Positions 13,251-21,601 are shown, counted from the stretch's first letter. The stretch: 23,934 nucleotides of DNA from Faecalibacterium sp. CAG:74 (GCA_000437595.1 FR899872.1:19934-43867), one strand, 5' to 3'. Program-made: numbers and translations. Notes: generated from the letters alone by a model not told the origin.

Positions 13251-14404
13251 GCGGGCGGCCGTGGCTTATCGCCGTCACGGTGGATGGGGTCAATCTGCCG
13301 CGGTTTTTGCGCCGCGCGGGGGAAATGGGGCTGCTGCTGACGGGCGTGCGCATCCGCGGCAAGCATCTCAGTGCCTTTGCCCGCGAGGATGATGTGCCGC
13401 CGCTGCGGATGATGGCGGAAAACGGCGGCTGGCGCTTCTCGGTGGGCAATCGGCAGGGCACGGGACGGCTGATGACGTGGATTCGCCATCGGCTGGCGCT
13501 GCTTTCCGCGCTGATGCTGGGCATTGGCGCGCTCATCGGCGCGTCGCAGGTGATGTGGCGTGTGGAGATTGAAAATGCCGGGATTTACGCCGCGGATTTG
13601 CCCGAATACCTGCAGGCGCTGGGCATCACCCCGCCGATGCGAAAAAGCGACGTTCATCCGGGTCAGCTGCGTGACCTGCTGGAATGGCGCTACCCGGAAA
13701 CGGCGTGGGTGGAGTGCGGCTGGCGGGGGATGACGCTGCTGATTCGCGTGGTGGACGGCGTGCCGGCGGGAACGCCCTTGTCCGAGACGGGCGCGGGGGA
13801 CGTGGTCGCCGCGCGGGACGGCATCGTCGATAGCATCCGCACGAAGGCGGGCACGGCGCTTGTTCAGCCCGGCGACGTGGTGCGCAAGGGGCAAATCCTC
13901 ATCCGCGGCGAGGAACGCACGGGCAGCGGCGTGCGGGCGGTATCAGCGCGCGGGGTGGTGATGGCGCGCGTGTGGGACGCGGCGGCGGTTCGCATGGACT
14001 TGACGGAGCTGCACACATCGTATTCCGGGCGCACGGAGGAAAGCGTGTCGGTCGTCAGCCCGTGGTTCGCCCTGTGGCATGAGCCGGAGAGCGCGTTCCA
14101 TCAGGCGGATGTGTCCCGGCGCACGCTCCCGCTGGGCGGCTTCTTCCTGCCGCTCACCTGCGTGTGGGAAAAGCGGTATGAATGTGAAATTACGAAACAA
14201 AATCGGGCAAATGAGGAAATAACTGCCGAAGCAAGCATAGCGGCTTTGCGAAAACTGCGCGAAATCATCGGTACGAACGAATCTTTGGTTGACAAGTGGG
14301 TAAATTGTAGTATGATAGATCATGAGGTACTGTTGGCAGTGGCAACAGGCGAAAGGCTTGTGGATATTGCCGAGCAGATACCCAGCGGCGCGCCTACCAA
14401 GTAA
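13247..14404 (+). CDS. yqfD: Sporulation protein YqfD
   Basis: 385 residues, close to the family length. The N-terminal domain (VNLPRFLRRAGEMGLLLTGV) is followed by one membrane helix (about 83-103, LALLSALMLGIGALIGASQV). The large C-terminal part has LEWRYPETAWVECGWRGMTL, then VVAARDGIVDSIRTKAGTAL, GDVVRKGQILIRG and VRAVSARGVVMARVWD, the typical YqfD core. It is needed for sporulation in B. subtilis (sigma-E regulon); it likely acts in the mother-cell membrane. The last 60 codons are distinctly more AT-rich than the rest and contain a consensus housekeeping promoter for phoH. The gene order yqfC-yqfD-phoH is conserved in Firmicutes. Confidence 0.9.
   Translation: MSGRPWLIAVTVDGVNLPRFLRRAGEMGLLLTGVRIRGKHLSAFAREDDVPPLRMMAENGGWRFSVGNRQGTGRLMTWIRHRLALLSALMLGIGALIGASQVMWRVEIENAGIYAADLPEYLQALGITPPMRKSDVHPGQLRDLLEWRYPETAWVECGWRGMTLLIRVVDGVPAGTPLSETGAGDVVAARDGIVDSIRTKAGTALVQPGDVVRKGQILIRGEERTGSGVRAVSARGVVMARVWDAAAVRMDLTELHTSYSGRTEESVSVVSPWFALWHEPESAFHQADVSRRTLPLGGFFLPLTCVWEKRYECEITKQNRANEEITAEASIAALRKLREIIGTNESLVDKWVNCSMIDHEVLLAVATGERLVDIAEQIPSGAPTK
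14289..14316 (+). promoter_or_regulatory. Housekeeping promoter inside the 3' end of yqfD
   Basis: Perfect TTGACA (14289-14294), a 16-base spacer and TATGAT (14311-14316) lie within the AT-rich last codons of yqfD, 130 bases before the phoH start. It would uncouple phoH and downstream genes from sporulation control. Confidence 0.75.
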
Positions 14405-14430
14405 CCTTGATTGTCGCCGTTTCAAATGGA

Positions 14431-14438
14431 AAGAAGGA
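14431..14438 (+). promoter_or_regulatory. Ribosome binding site deciding a TTG start for phoH
   Basis: AAGAAGGA ends eight bases before TTG 14447. The in-frame ATG at 14426 lies upstream of it and has no purine-rich site of its own. Confidence 0.65.
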
Positions 14439-14446
14439 CATCGTTT

Positions 14447-15430
14447 TTGACTGAAACGAGAAAGATTCCCCTGACGCTGGATTCGATGGATGCCTATATG
14501 TCCCTGTTCGGGCTGAACGACCAGAATGTTGCGCTGGTGGAGCAGGAGTGCGGAGTCGCTGTCTCCCTGCGCGGCTCGGAGCTGTTCCTCACGGGCGAAG
14601 CGGAGGATGCGGCGCTGGCGGAAAGCGTCATCCTGAAGCTGCTGGAGATGATCCGCCGCGGCGATCTGGTTGACCGCACGCGCATCCGCTACGCCATCGC
14701 CCTGGCGCGCGAGGGCGACGTGGACCGCATCGACGAGATTCTGCGCTCCGTCGTCGCCATCACCCACCGCGGCAAGCAGATTCGCTGCAAGACGCTGGGG
14801 CAGCAGGAGTATGTGCAGGCCATCCGCGACCATGACCTCACGTTCGCCGTCGGCCCGGCGGGTACGGGCAAGACGTATCTGGCAATGGCGCTGGCTGTCG
14901 TGGCGCTGAAGAACAAGGAGATTGAGCGCATTGTGCTCACGCGCCCGGCGGTGGAGGCGGGGGAGAAGCTGGGCTTCCTGCCCGGCGACCTGACGCAGAA
15001 GGTTGACCCGTATCTGCGCCCGCTCTACGACGCGCTGTACGACTTCATGGGCGTGGACAGCTATCAGAAGCTGCTGGAGCGCGGCGTGGTGGAGGTTGCC
15101 CCGCTGGCGTACATGCGCGGCCGCACGCTGTCGGATTCCTTCATCATCCTGGACGAGGCGCAGAACACGACATCTGAACAGATGAAGATGTTCTTAACGC
15201 GCCTGGGCTTCCACAGCAAAGTCGTCGTCACCGGCGACATCACCCAGACGGACTTGCCCTACGGGAAGAAATCCGGCTTGGCGGAAGCAATCGAAATTTT
15301 GAAGGACATTCCGGAAATCGGCATGGTGCACCTGACGCACAAGGACGTCGTCCGCCACGAGCTGGTGCAGACGATTGTTAAGGCGTATGACGCCTACTAC
15401 CATCGGGAAGCGGAAGGGCAGCGCCCGTAA
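14447..15430 (+). CDS. phoH: PhoH-family ATPase (PhoL-like)
   Basis: Cytoplasmic P-loop NTPase whose genomic partner is almost always ybeY; linked to rRNA and RNA metabolism. 327 residues from the TTG start. An N-terminal KH-like segment (LFGLNDQNVALVEQECGVAV) comes first. The PhoH core has Walker A GPAGTGKT (about 136-143), then LTRPAVEAGEKLGFLPGDL, Walker B SFIILDEAQNTT and VVVTGDITQTDLP, all typical. Start choice: TTG 14447 has AAGAAGGA eight bases upstream, while ATG 14426 lacks a site and would add seven residues. The gene can be read from yqfCD or from the promoter inside yqfD. pgpH follows after 36 bases. Confidence 0.94.
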   Translation: MTETRKIPLTLDSMDAYMSLFGLNDQNVALVEQECGVAVSLRGSELFLTGEAEDAALAESVILKLLEMIRRGDLVDRTRIRYAIALAREGDVDRIDEILRSVVAITHRGKQIRCKTLGQQEYVQAIRDHDLTFAVGPAGTGKTYLAMALAVVALKNKEIERIVLTRPAVEAGEKLGFLPGDLTQKVDPYLRPLYDALYDFMGVDSYQKLLERGVVEVAPLAYMRGRTLSDSFIILDEAQNTTSEQMKMFLTRLGFHSKVVVTGDITQTDLPYGKKSGLAEAIEILKDIPEIGMVHLTHKDVVRHELVQTIVKAYDAYYHREAEGQRP

Positions 15431-15466
15431 ATCCGCCCCTTTCGGTGCAGAAGGAGTGATAACTAC

Positions 15467-17914
15467 ATGCGTAAACGCGAAAACAAGCAGAACCACCGCC
15501 CGATTCTGCGCCGCTTCACCACTTGGCTGCACGGCGCGGGCGCGAAATGCGCGCTCATTTACGCTGTCGGCACGCTGGTGCTGCTGGTCTTGTTTGCCGC
15601 GGCGTGCGCACCGCAGCGCTACAGCCTGAGCGTCGGCGCGATTTCGCACCAGACGATTACCGCCACGAAGGACGTGGAGGACACGGTGACGACCGAGAGC
15701 CGCCGCCGCGAAGCCGCCGCCCGTGTGGAAGCGACCTACCACTTTCAGGAGGGCGTGACCGAAAGCGTGCTGAGCGACCTCGACGAGACGTTCCGCCAGC
15801 TGCGCATTGTGCAGCAGTACGGGCTGACCCTGCGCGTGCAGGACGGCGAAACCGCGACGGAAACGAACCTCGCGGCGACGTTCAGCGGGGAGGAAATCGA
15901 CTACGCCCTCCAGCAGGTGGAAGCCGTGTCGCTCACGCGCTATCAGGCGACTGTCCTCATGCGCGCCAGCACGGAGAATTTCGACACCATGGCGGTGACG
16001 GTGCGCCTCGCGGTGGAAAGCGCGCTGAACACCACCATCCGCGAAGGGCAGGTCAGCCAGTCCATCGCGGCGATTAAACAGATTGCGGGCTACCGCGTCG
16101 AAACGTCGCTGATGCAGAACATCGTGCCCGTCGTGCTCAACCACTGCATCCGCCCGAACATGGTCATTGACCAGGAATTGACCGCGCAGGCGCAGGAGAA
16201 CGCCGCCGCGCAGGTGGAGCCGGTGGTGTACCTGCAAGGGCAGAACATCATCCGCGAGGGCGAGCGCGTGCAGGCGAATCAGCTCGCCATGCTGGAGGCG
16301 CTGGGGCTGCTGGATACCGCGTCGTATGATTATGACATCTACCTCGGCGCGCTGCTGCTCATCGCTATTTCCATGTCGGTGCTGATTTTGATGCTCGTTA
16401 TCCTTGCGCCGGAGGTTTTGAGGGACGTGCGCCGCTCCAGCGTCATCATGGTGGTGCTGGTGCTGTGCGAAGGACTGTGCGTGATTGCCGTCAAGCTGAT
16501 GGATGTCTACCTTGCCCCGGTCGTGATGGCGGCGATGCTGCTGACTACGCTGCTGAGTGCGCGCGTCGGCATTTCCGCCACGTTCACCATGGCGCTGATT
16601 GCGGCGGGGCTTAGCGCGGGCAGTTCCAACGCCTACTCGGCGGAAATGGTGCATTTGATACTCACGGGCGTCGTCTCCGGCATCGTCGCCGTGCAGTACT
16701 TGAAGGATAAGCCGCAGCGTGTCCGCATGGTGATTGCGGGCGTGATTGTCGCGGTGGTGAATATGGTCGTCATCCTCGCCATGAGTCTGATGACCTCCAA
16801 CAATATATCCGGCATGATGAACAACGCCATGTGGTCGATGGCGGGCGGCATTTTGAGCGGCCTGATTTCCGTCGGCTTCCAGCCCGTGTTCGAGGCGGCG
16901 TTCAACCTCGCCACGCCCGCGAAGCTGCTGGAACTGGCGAACCCGAATCAGCCGCTGCTGCGCCGTCTGCTGCTGGAAGCGCCCGGCACATATCACCACG
17001 CGATTGTGGTGGCGAATCTGGCGGAAGCGGCGGCGGAGAAAATCGGCGCGAACCCGCTGCTGGCGCGCACGGGCGCGTATTTCCATGACATCGGGAAACT
17101 CAAGCGCCCGCTGTACTTCAAGGAAAACCAGATGGGCGATAACCCGCACGACCGCACCGACCCGTATGTATCCGCCGCGATTGTTACGGCGCATACCCGC
17201 GATGGTCTGGCGCTGGCGCAGAAATACCACCTGCCGCCTGAAATCCAGACGATTATCATGGAGCATCACGGCGACACCCCCGTGATGTACTTCTACCACA
17301 AAGCCTTGCAGATGGCGGACGGCAAGCCGGTTGATATTGCTGATTTCCGCTATGACGGTCAGCGCCCGACGACGAAGGAGAGCGCCATCGTCATGCTGGC
17401 GGACACCATCGAGGCGGCGGTGCGCTCCATCCCTGACCCCACGCCCAAGGCGATTGAGCAGTTCATTGAGCGCCTTGTCCGCGGCAAGCTGGAGGACGGG
17501 CAGCTCAGCAATTCGCCGCTGACCCTGCGCGATATCGACGCGATTTGCGAAGCGTTCTGCAAGGTCTTGAATGGCGTGTTCCACGAGCGCATTGAGTACC
17601 CGACGGTGAACGTCCCCGCGCGCCCGCTCGTCAAGGCGGAAAAGGAAGCGGAGAAGGAAACGAAGCAGATGCAGGCGGAAATCAAGGCGGAAAAGCCGGC
17701 GGAAGTGGAAAAAACACCCGAAGTGAAGCCAGAAGCGAAGGCGGAGAAACAGGCGGAAGCGGAAAAAACACCCGAAGTGAAGGCAGAAGCGAAGGCGGAG
17801 AAACAGGCGGAAGTGGAAAAAACACCCGAAGTGAAGGCAGAAGCGAAGGCGGAAAAGCCGGATGTGCCGGAAAAGCCCGCCGCGCCGGTGGAGGAAAGCG
17901 AGGAAAACACATGA
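15467..17914 (+). CDS. pgpH: Cyclic-di-AMP phosphodiesterase PgpH (7TM-HD, YqfF family)
   Basis: 815 residues. An N-terminal membrane helix (about 28-48) precedes an extracytoplasmic 7TMR-HDED domain with AAARVEATYHFQEGVTESVL. A block of about seven helices (about 290-490) follows, then a cytoplasmic HD domain: PGTYHHAIVVANLAEAAAE, FHDIGKLKRPLYF (His540-Asp541), AIVTAHTRDGL and IIMEHHGDT. These are the metal-binding motifs of PgpH enzymes, which hydrolyse c-di-AMP. Known homologues are about 710 residues; the surplus is a charged tail with three perfect-frame 18-residue repeats (AEVEKTPEVKAEAKAEK type) and KPDVPEKPAAPVEE. AAGGAG precedes ATG 15467. The stop overlaps the ybeY-cdd start in ATGA. 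Confidence 0.93.
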   Translation: MRKRENKQNHRPILRRFTTWLHGAGAKCALIYAVGTLVLLVLFAAACAPQRYSLSVGAISHQTITATKDVEDTVTTESRRREAAARVEATYHFQEGVTESVLSDLDETFRQLRIVQQYGLTLRVQDGETATETNLAATFSGEEIDYALQQVEAVSLTRYQATVLMRASTENFDTMAVTVRLAVESALNTTIREGQVSQSIAAIKQIAGYRVETSLMQNIVPVVLNHCIRPNMVIDQELTAQAQENAAAQVEPVVYLQGQNIIREGERVQANQLAMLEALGLLDTASYDYDIYLGALLLIAISMSVLILMLVILAPEVLRDVRRSSVIMVVLVLCEGLCVIAVKLMDVYLAPVVMAAMLLTTLLSARVGISATFTMALIAAGLSAGSSNAYSAEMVHLILTGVVSGIVAVQYLKDKPQRVRMVIAGVIVAVVNMVVILAMSLMTSNNISGMMNNAMWSMAGGILSGLISVGFQPVFEAAFNLATPAKLLELANPNQPLLRRLLLEAPGTYHHAIVVANLAEAAAEKIGANPLLARTGAYFHDIGKLKRPLYFKENQMGDNPHDRTDPYVSAAIVTAHTRDGLALAQKYHLPPEIQTIIMEHHGDTPVMYFYHKALQMADGKPVDIADFRYDGQRPTTKESAIVMLADTIEAAVRSIPDPTPKAIEQFIERLVRGKLEDGQLSNSPLTLRDIDAICEAFCKVLNGVFHERIEYPTVNVPARPLVKAEKEAEKETKQMQAEIKAEKPAEVEKTPEVKPEAKAEKQAEAEKTPEVKAEAKAEKQAEVEKTPEVKAEAKAEKPDVPEKPAAPVEESEENT
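17699..17860. repeat. Three 54-bp tandem repeats in the pgpH tail
   Basis: Units at 17699-17752, 17753-17806 and 17807-17860 differ by only a few bases and encode 18-residue units of the form AEVEKTPEVKAEAKAEKQ. They extend the cytoplasmic C-terminus with a Lys/Glu/Ala-rich, probably disordered or helical, segment. Confidence 0.95.
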
Positions 17915-18816
17915 AGCTGCTTTGGCAGATTGACACGCAGGTTGACCCGCGCTATTTGTCCCTGATGCAGACGGCGGCGGACTGCGCCGTGTGGATGGAA
18001 GGCGTTTCGCGTCCCTGCGCGGTGAACATCCGCATCTGCGACGACGACGCGATTCACGAAATCAACCGCGAGTACCGCGGCGTTGACCGCGCGACGGACG
18101 TGCTGTCCTTCCCGACGGTGAATTACCCGGCGGGTAAAACGGCAGGGCAGTGCGACAAGCTGCTTGCCCGTGAGCTGGATGACGAGGTGGACGCCTGTAT
18201 GCTTGGCGACCTCATCATCTCCATGCCGCATGTGCTGGCGCAGGCGGCGGAGTATGGGCATTCCCCGGAGCGGGAGGCGGCGTATTTGACCGTCCACGGC
18301 CTGTGCCATCTGATGGGCTATGACCACATTGAGGATGAAGACAAAAAGGAGATGCGGGCGATGGAAGAGAAGATTCTGTCCGCCATCGGCATGACGCGCG
18401 ACGGCGAAATGCAGACCCCCGTCAGTGACGAAACACTGCTGGAAATGGCGCGGCAGGCGATGCTGCGGAGCTATTCGCCCTATTCCGGCTATCCGGTCGG
18501 CGCGGCGCTGCTATGCGCGGATGGCCGCGTGTTTCAGGGCTGCAACATCGAGAACGCGTCGTTCGGCTTGACGAACTGCGCCGAGCGCACGGCGATGTTC
18601 AAGGCGGTCAGCGAGGGCGCGCGGGAATTCACCGCGATTGCGATTGCCTCGCGCGACGCCGCCCCTTGGCCCTGCGGCGCGTGCCGGCAGGTGCTCAACG
18701 AATTTGCACCGAATATCCGCGTGCTGGTGACGTGGCAGGGCGGCACGGAAAGCGCGACCCTGCCGGAACTGCTGCCGCACGGCTTCGGCCCGCAGCAGCT
18801 GACGACGAAGGAGTAA
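17911..18816 (+). CDS. ybeY-cdd: Fused YbeY endoribonuclease / cytidine deaminase
   Basis: 301 residues with two full enzymes. Residues 1-160 are YbeY, the metal-dependent endoribonuclease for 16S rRNA maturation and quality control: REYRGVDRATDVLSFP, LGDLIIS and the zinc motif HGLCHLMGYDH (His129, His133, His139). Residues 170-301 are cytidine deaminase: SPYSGYPVGAALL, GCNIENASFGLTNCAERTAM (Cys223 zinc ligand, Glu225 proton shuttle) and WPCGACRQVLNEF (Cys255 and Cys258 ligands). It deaminates cytidine to uridine in pyrimidine salvage. No stop or ribosome binding site separates the halves, so this is one protein. In B. subtilis the genes are separate with dgkA between; here dgkA is absent. 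era follows after 16 bases. Confidence 0.93.
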   Translation: MKLLWQIDTQVDPRYLSLMQTAADCAVWMEGVSRPCAVNIRICDDDAIHEINREYRGVDRATDVLSFPTVNYPAGKTAGQCDKLLARELDDEVDACMLGDLIISMPHVLAQAAEYGHSPEREAAYLTVHGLCHLMGYDHIEDEDKKEMRAMEEKILSAIGMTRDGEMQTPVSDETLLEMARQAMLRSYSPYSGYPVGAALLCADGRVFQGCNIENASFGLTNCAERTAMFKAVSEGAREFTAIAIASRDAAPWPCGACRQVLNEFAPNIRVLVTWQGGTESATLPELLPHGFGPQQLTTKE

Positions 18817-18832
18817 AATCAGGAGAAAAATC

Positions 18833-19729
18833 ATGAGCGAAAATACGAAATTCCATTCTGGATTTATTACCATTGTGGGTCGCCCGAACGTGGGCAAATC
18901 CACCTTGATGAACGCGATGGTCGGCGAGAAAATTGCGATTGTCTCCAGCCGCCCGCAGACGACGCGCAACCGCATCATGGGCGTGATGACGCGCCCTGAT
19001 TGGCAGATTGTGTTCCTCGACACCCCCGGCATCCACACGCCCCGCACGAAGCTGGGCGAAAGCATGATGCAGTCCGTCAAGGACGCAATGGACGGCATGG
19101 ACGGCGTGCTGGTGCTGGTGGACGCGACGCAGGTGGGCGAACACGACCGCGCCATCGTCCGTGATATGGCGGGCAAGAAAGTGCCGAAGGTGCTGGCGAT
19201 TAATAAGATTGACCTGCTGCCGCCGGAGAAGCTGCTGGGGCTGATTGCGTCCTTCGCTGACCTTGGCTATGACGCGATTATCCCCATCAGCGCCAAAACC
19301 GGCGACGGGCTGGATGCCCTGACGAAGCAGCTTGCCACGCACCTGCCGGAAGGCCCGAAGTATTTCCCGGACGATATGATGACCGACCAACCGGAGCGGC
19401 TGATTTGCGCGGAGCTGATTCGCGAGAAGGCGCTCCAACATTTGCGCGACGAAGTGCCGCACGGCATCGGCGTGGAAATGATGGGCATGGAGAAGATGAA
19501 CGACAACTTCATGGAAATCAACGCGACGATTTACTGCGAACGCGACGCGCACAAGGGCATCATCATCGGCAAGCACGGCGCAATGCTGCAAACCATCGGC
19601 TCGGAGGCGCGCGGGGATATCGAGAAGCTGCTGGGGCTGCATGTAAACCTGAAGTTATGGGTGAAGGTGCGTCCCGACTGGCGCAACCGTGCGTCGGATT
19701 TGCGCACGCTGGGGTATGACGCGAAATAA
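18833..19729 (+). CDS. era: GTPase Era
   Basis: Essential GTPase that binds the 3' end of 16S rRNA and assists 30S assembly. 298 residues, standard. G1 is GRPNVGKST (residues 16-24), the effector region SRPQTTRNRIMGV, G3 DTPGIHTP, G4 NKIDLL and G5 ISAKTGDG. The C-terminal KH domain carries HKGIIIGKHGAMLQTIGSEA and a basic tail (LWVKVRPDWRNR). AGGAG lies just before the ATG. It closes the yqfC-era cluster and works on the same substrate as the YbeY half upstream. Hairpins follow the stop, then a repeat element. Confidence 0.97.
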   Translation: MSENTKFHSGFITIVGRPNVGKSTLMNAMVGEKIAIVSSRPQTTRNRIMGVMTRPDWQIVFLDTPGIHTPRTKLGESMMQSVKDAMDGMDGVLVLVDATQVGEHDRAIVRDMAGKKVPKVLAINKIDLLPPEKLLGLIASFADLGYDAIIPISAKTGDGLDALTKQLATHLPEGPKYFPDDMMTDQPERLICAELIREKALQHLRDEVPHGIGVEMMGMEKMNDNFMEINATIYCERDAHKGIIIGKHGAMLQTIGSEARGDIEKLLGLHVNLKLWVKVRPDWRNRASDLRTLGYDAK

Positions 19730-19760
19730 AAGGGGGATTTGCGTGTCCCCCTGACCCTAA

Positions 19761-19790
19761 GCAGGGGAAGCCGATGCGGGCTTCTCCTGC
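19761..19790 (+). other. Strong 12-bp hairpin after era
   Basis: GCAGGGGAAGCC, the loop GATGCG and GGCTTCTCCTGC pair along 12 bp with one G-U. A smaller stem GGGGGA/TCCCCC lies at 19733-19752. Neither has a T-run, so they are poor intrinsic terminators; they may protect the era mRNA 3' end or belong to the adjacent repeat element. Confidence 0.6.
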
Positions 19791-19799
19791 ATCATTGTG

Positions 19800-19920
19800 C
19801 GGCAGGGGTTTCGCCTCTGCGGAGGCGACCAAAGGGGAATGAAAAAAGACGAACGTCTGCGATCGCCCTTTGGAAACCTTCGGTGCACACTCCTGTTTAT
19901 TGACTTCTATCGGAAGTTAT
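19800..19920 (+). repeat. Dispersed structured element, copy B
   Basis: AGGGGTTT, then hairpin CGCCTC-TGCG-GAGGCG (19812-19827). The long stem CCAAAGGG/CCCTTTGG (19829-19836 with 19866-19873) encloses AGACGAACGTCT (19847-19858). CCTTCGGTGCACACTCCTG and a third hairpin ACTTC-TATCG-GAAGT follow. Both main stems differ from copy A by paired changes. With the hairpins after era it fills the era-glmM gap, where no clear promoter was found. Confidence 0.87.
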
Positions 19921-19985
19921 TTCGTTGGTGGACAAAAGTCAACCATGCCTATCCCCAAAAAATCAATGCGAAGGAGACAATCACC

Positions 19986-21371
19986 ATGGGCAAGTATTTC
20001 GGAACGGACGGATTCCGCGGAGAAGCGAACAAGGAGCTGACCGCTGACCATGCCTACCGGGTGGGACGCTTTCTCGGCTGGTACTACGGCGAGTGCAAGC
20101 GCCGCAATGGCGACCACACCCGCCCGCGCATCGTCATCGGCAAGGATACCCGCCGTTCCAGCTATATGTTCGAGTATTCGCTCGTCGGCGGGCTGACCGC
20201 GTCCGGCGCGGATGCGTACCTTCTCCATGTCACCACGACCCCGTCCGTCGCGTTCGTCGCGCGGCTCGATGGCTTTGACTGCGGCATCATGATTTCCGCC
20301 AGCCATAACCCGTACTACGACAACGGCATCAAGCTCATCAACGGGCAGGGCGAAAAGATGGATGAGGACACGATTGCCCTCGTCGAAGCCTACCTGGACG
20401 GGCATTTGGAATGCTTCGGGCAGACGTGGGACGAAATTCCCTTCGCGCATCAGGAGCAGATTGGCTGCACGGTGGACGATGTGTCCGGGCGCAACCGCTA
20501 TGTCGGCTACCTGATTTCGCTGGGGCTGTACTCCTTCCGCGGACGGCGGATTGCGCTGGACTGCGCCAACGGTTCCAGCTGGAACATCGCCAAGGCAGTT
20601 TTTGACGCGCTGGGGGCGACGACGCTGGTCATCAACGCCGAACCGAACGGGCTGAACATCAACCGCGACGCGGGTTCGACGCACATCGGGGGCTTGCAGA
20701 AGTTCGTTGTCGAAAACCACTGCGACGTGGGCTTTGCCTTCGACGGCGACGCGGATCGCTGCCTGTGCGTGGATGAAACGGGCATGGAAATCACCGGCGA
20801 CCACATCCTCTTCATCTGCGGACGGCACATGAAGCAGACGGGTGAGCTGCTGGGCAACACGGTCGTCGCGACGGTGATGAGCAATCTGGGGCTGTTCCGC
20901 GCGCTGGATGACCTCGGCATTGCATCCGCCAAGACCGCCGTGGGTGACAAGTACGTCTACGAGTACATGACGAAGAACAACTGCCGTCTGGGCGGTGAGC
21001 AGTCCGGGCACATTATCTTCAGCAAGTACGCGTCAACCGGCGACGGCATCCTGACGAGCCTGAAGGTGATGGAGGTCATGTGCGCGGCGAAGAAAACGCT
21101 GCATCAATTGGCTTCTGACCTGACGATTTATCCGCAGAAGCTGATTAACGTGCGGGTAAAGGATAAGAAGGCGGCGCAGGCGGACGCGAAGGTGCAGGAA
21201 GCGATTCGCGCGGCGGAGAAAAAGCTGGGCGACACGGGGCGCGTGCTGGTGCGCGAGAGCGGCACGGAACCGCTGGTGCGCGTGATGGTGGAAGCGCAGG
21301 ATGCGGCACTGTGCGCACAGTGCTGCGAGGAGATTGCGCAGACCATCCGGGCGCAGGGGTGGGCTTTGTAA
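19986..21371 (+). CDS. glmM: Phosphoglucosamine mutase
   Basis: Interconverts glucosamine-6-P and glucosamine-1-P on the way to UDP-GlcNAc for peptidoglycan. 461 residues, slightly longer than usual. It begins MGKYFGTDGFRGEANKELT, the characteristic GlmM N-terminus. The phosphoserine loop ISASHNPYYDNGIK has the catalytic serine at about 106. The Mg2+ loop is FAFDGDADRCL, the sugar-binding loop LGGEQSGHIIF and the phosphate-binding loop RESGTEPLVRVMV. All domains of the alpha-D-phosphohexomutase fold are present. AAGGAGA precedes ATG 19986; an open frame starting at 19797 runs through the repeat element and is rejected. It stands alone between two copies of the same repeat. Confidence 0.93.
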   Translation: MGKYFGTDGFRGEANKELTADHAYRVGRFLGWYYGECKRRNGDHTRPRIVIGKDTRRSSYMFEYSLVGGLTASGADAYLLHVTTTPSVAFVARLDGFDCGIMISASHNPYYDNGIKLINGQGEKMDEDTIALVEAYLDGHLECFGQTWDEIPFAHQEQIGCTVDDVSGRNRYVGYLISLGLYSFRGRRIALDCANGSSWNIAKAVFDALGATTLVINAEPNGLNINRDAGSTHIGGLQKFVVENHCDVGFAFDGDADRCLCVDETGMEITGDHILFICGRHMKQTGELLGNTVVATVMSNLGLFRALDDLGIASAKTAVGDKYVYEYMTKNNCRLGGEQSGHIIFSKYASTGDGILTSLKVMEVMCAAKKTLHQLASDLTIYPQKLINVRVKDKKAAQADAKVQEAIRAAEKKLGDTGRVLVRESGTEPLVRVMVEAQDAALCAQCCEEIAQTIRAQGWAL

Positions 21372-21445
21372 AGCCTGCTTCGGGAAACTTGCGGTTTCGC
21401 GGCTTGCGGATTGGATGATTTTTTCCGGCTTGATTGTTCTTGCTT

Positions 21446-21601
21446 CGCAGGGGTTTCGCCTCTGCGGAGGCGACGAGGGGGCTTTCCGATCGCCCCCTCG
21501 ACCCCCTCGGTACCGCCACTTTTGGGGCCTTTCCGATCGCCCCCTCGACCCCTTCGGAGCGCACTCCCATGTTTATTGACTTTTGCCGGAAGGTTTTTAG
21601 T
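21446..21601 (+). repeat. Dispersed structured element, copy C with internal duplication
   Basis: CAGGGGTTT, then hairpin CGCCTC-TGCG-GAGGCG (21457-21472) and the stem CGAGGGGGC/GCCCCCTCG (21474-21482 with 21492-21500). A 24-base piece of the element at 21482-21505 is repeated at 21529-21552. The element then ends like copies A and B with CCTTCGGAGCGCAC and TTTATTGACTTTTGCCGG. It fills most of the 416-base glmM-sdaAB gap, before a terminator and the sdaAB promoter. Confidence 0.87.

Noticed and set aside
15194..17584. Very long open frame (796 codons) on the minus strand
   Set aside because: It lies antisense to phoH and pgpH, which have complete family motifs. Long antisense frames are expected in GC-rich coding DNA. 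The translation is rich in Arg, His and Ala, with no recognisable domain. The same applies to minus-strand frames at 1786-3261, 2618-4114, 3876-4883, 4780-6354 and 22318-23508.
19797..19985. N-terminal extension of GlmM
   Set aside because: It translates the structured repeat element. The family N-terminus MGKYFGTDGFRG starts at 19986 behind an AAGGAGA site.
21145..21570. Minus-strand open frame spanning glmM and repeat copy C
   Set aside because: Half is antisense to glmM and the rest is translated repeat, with no ribosome binding site or domain.
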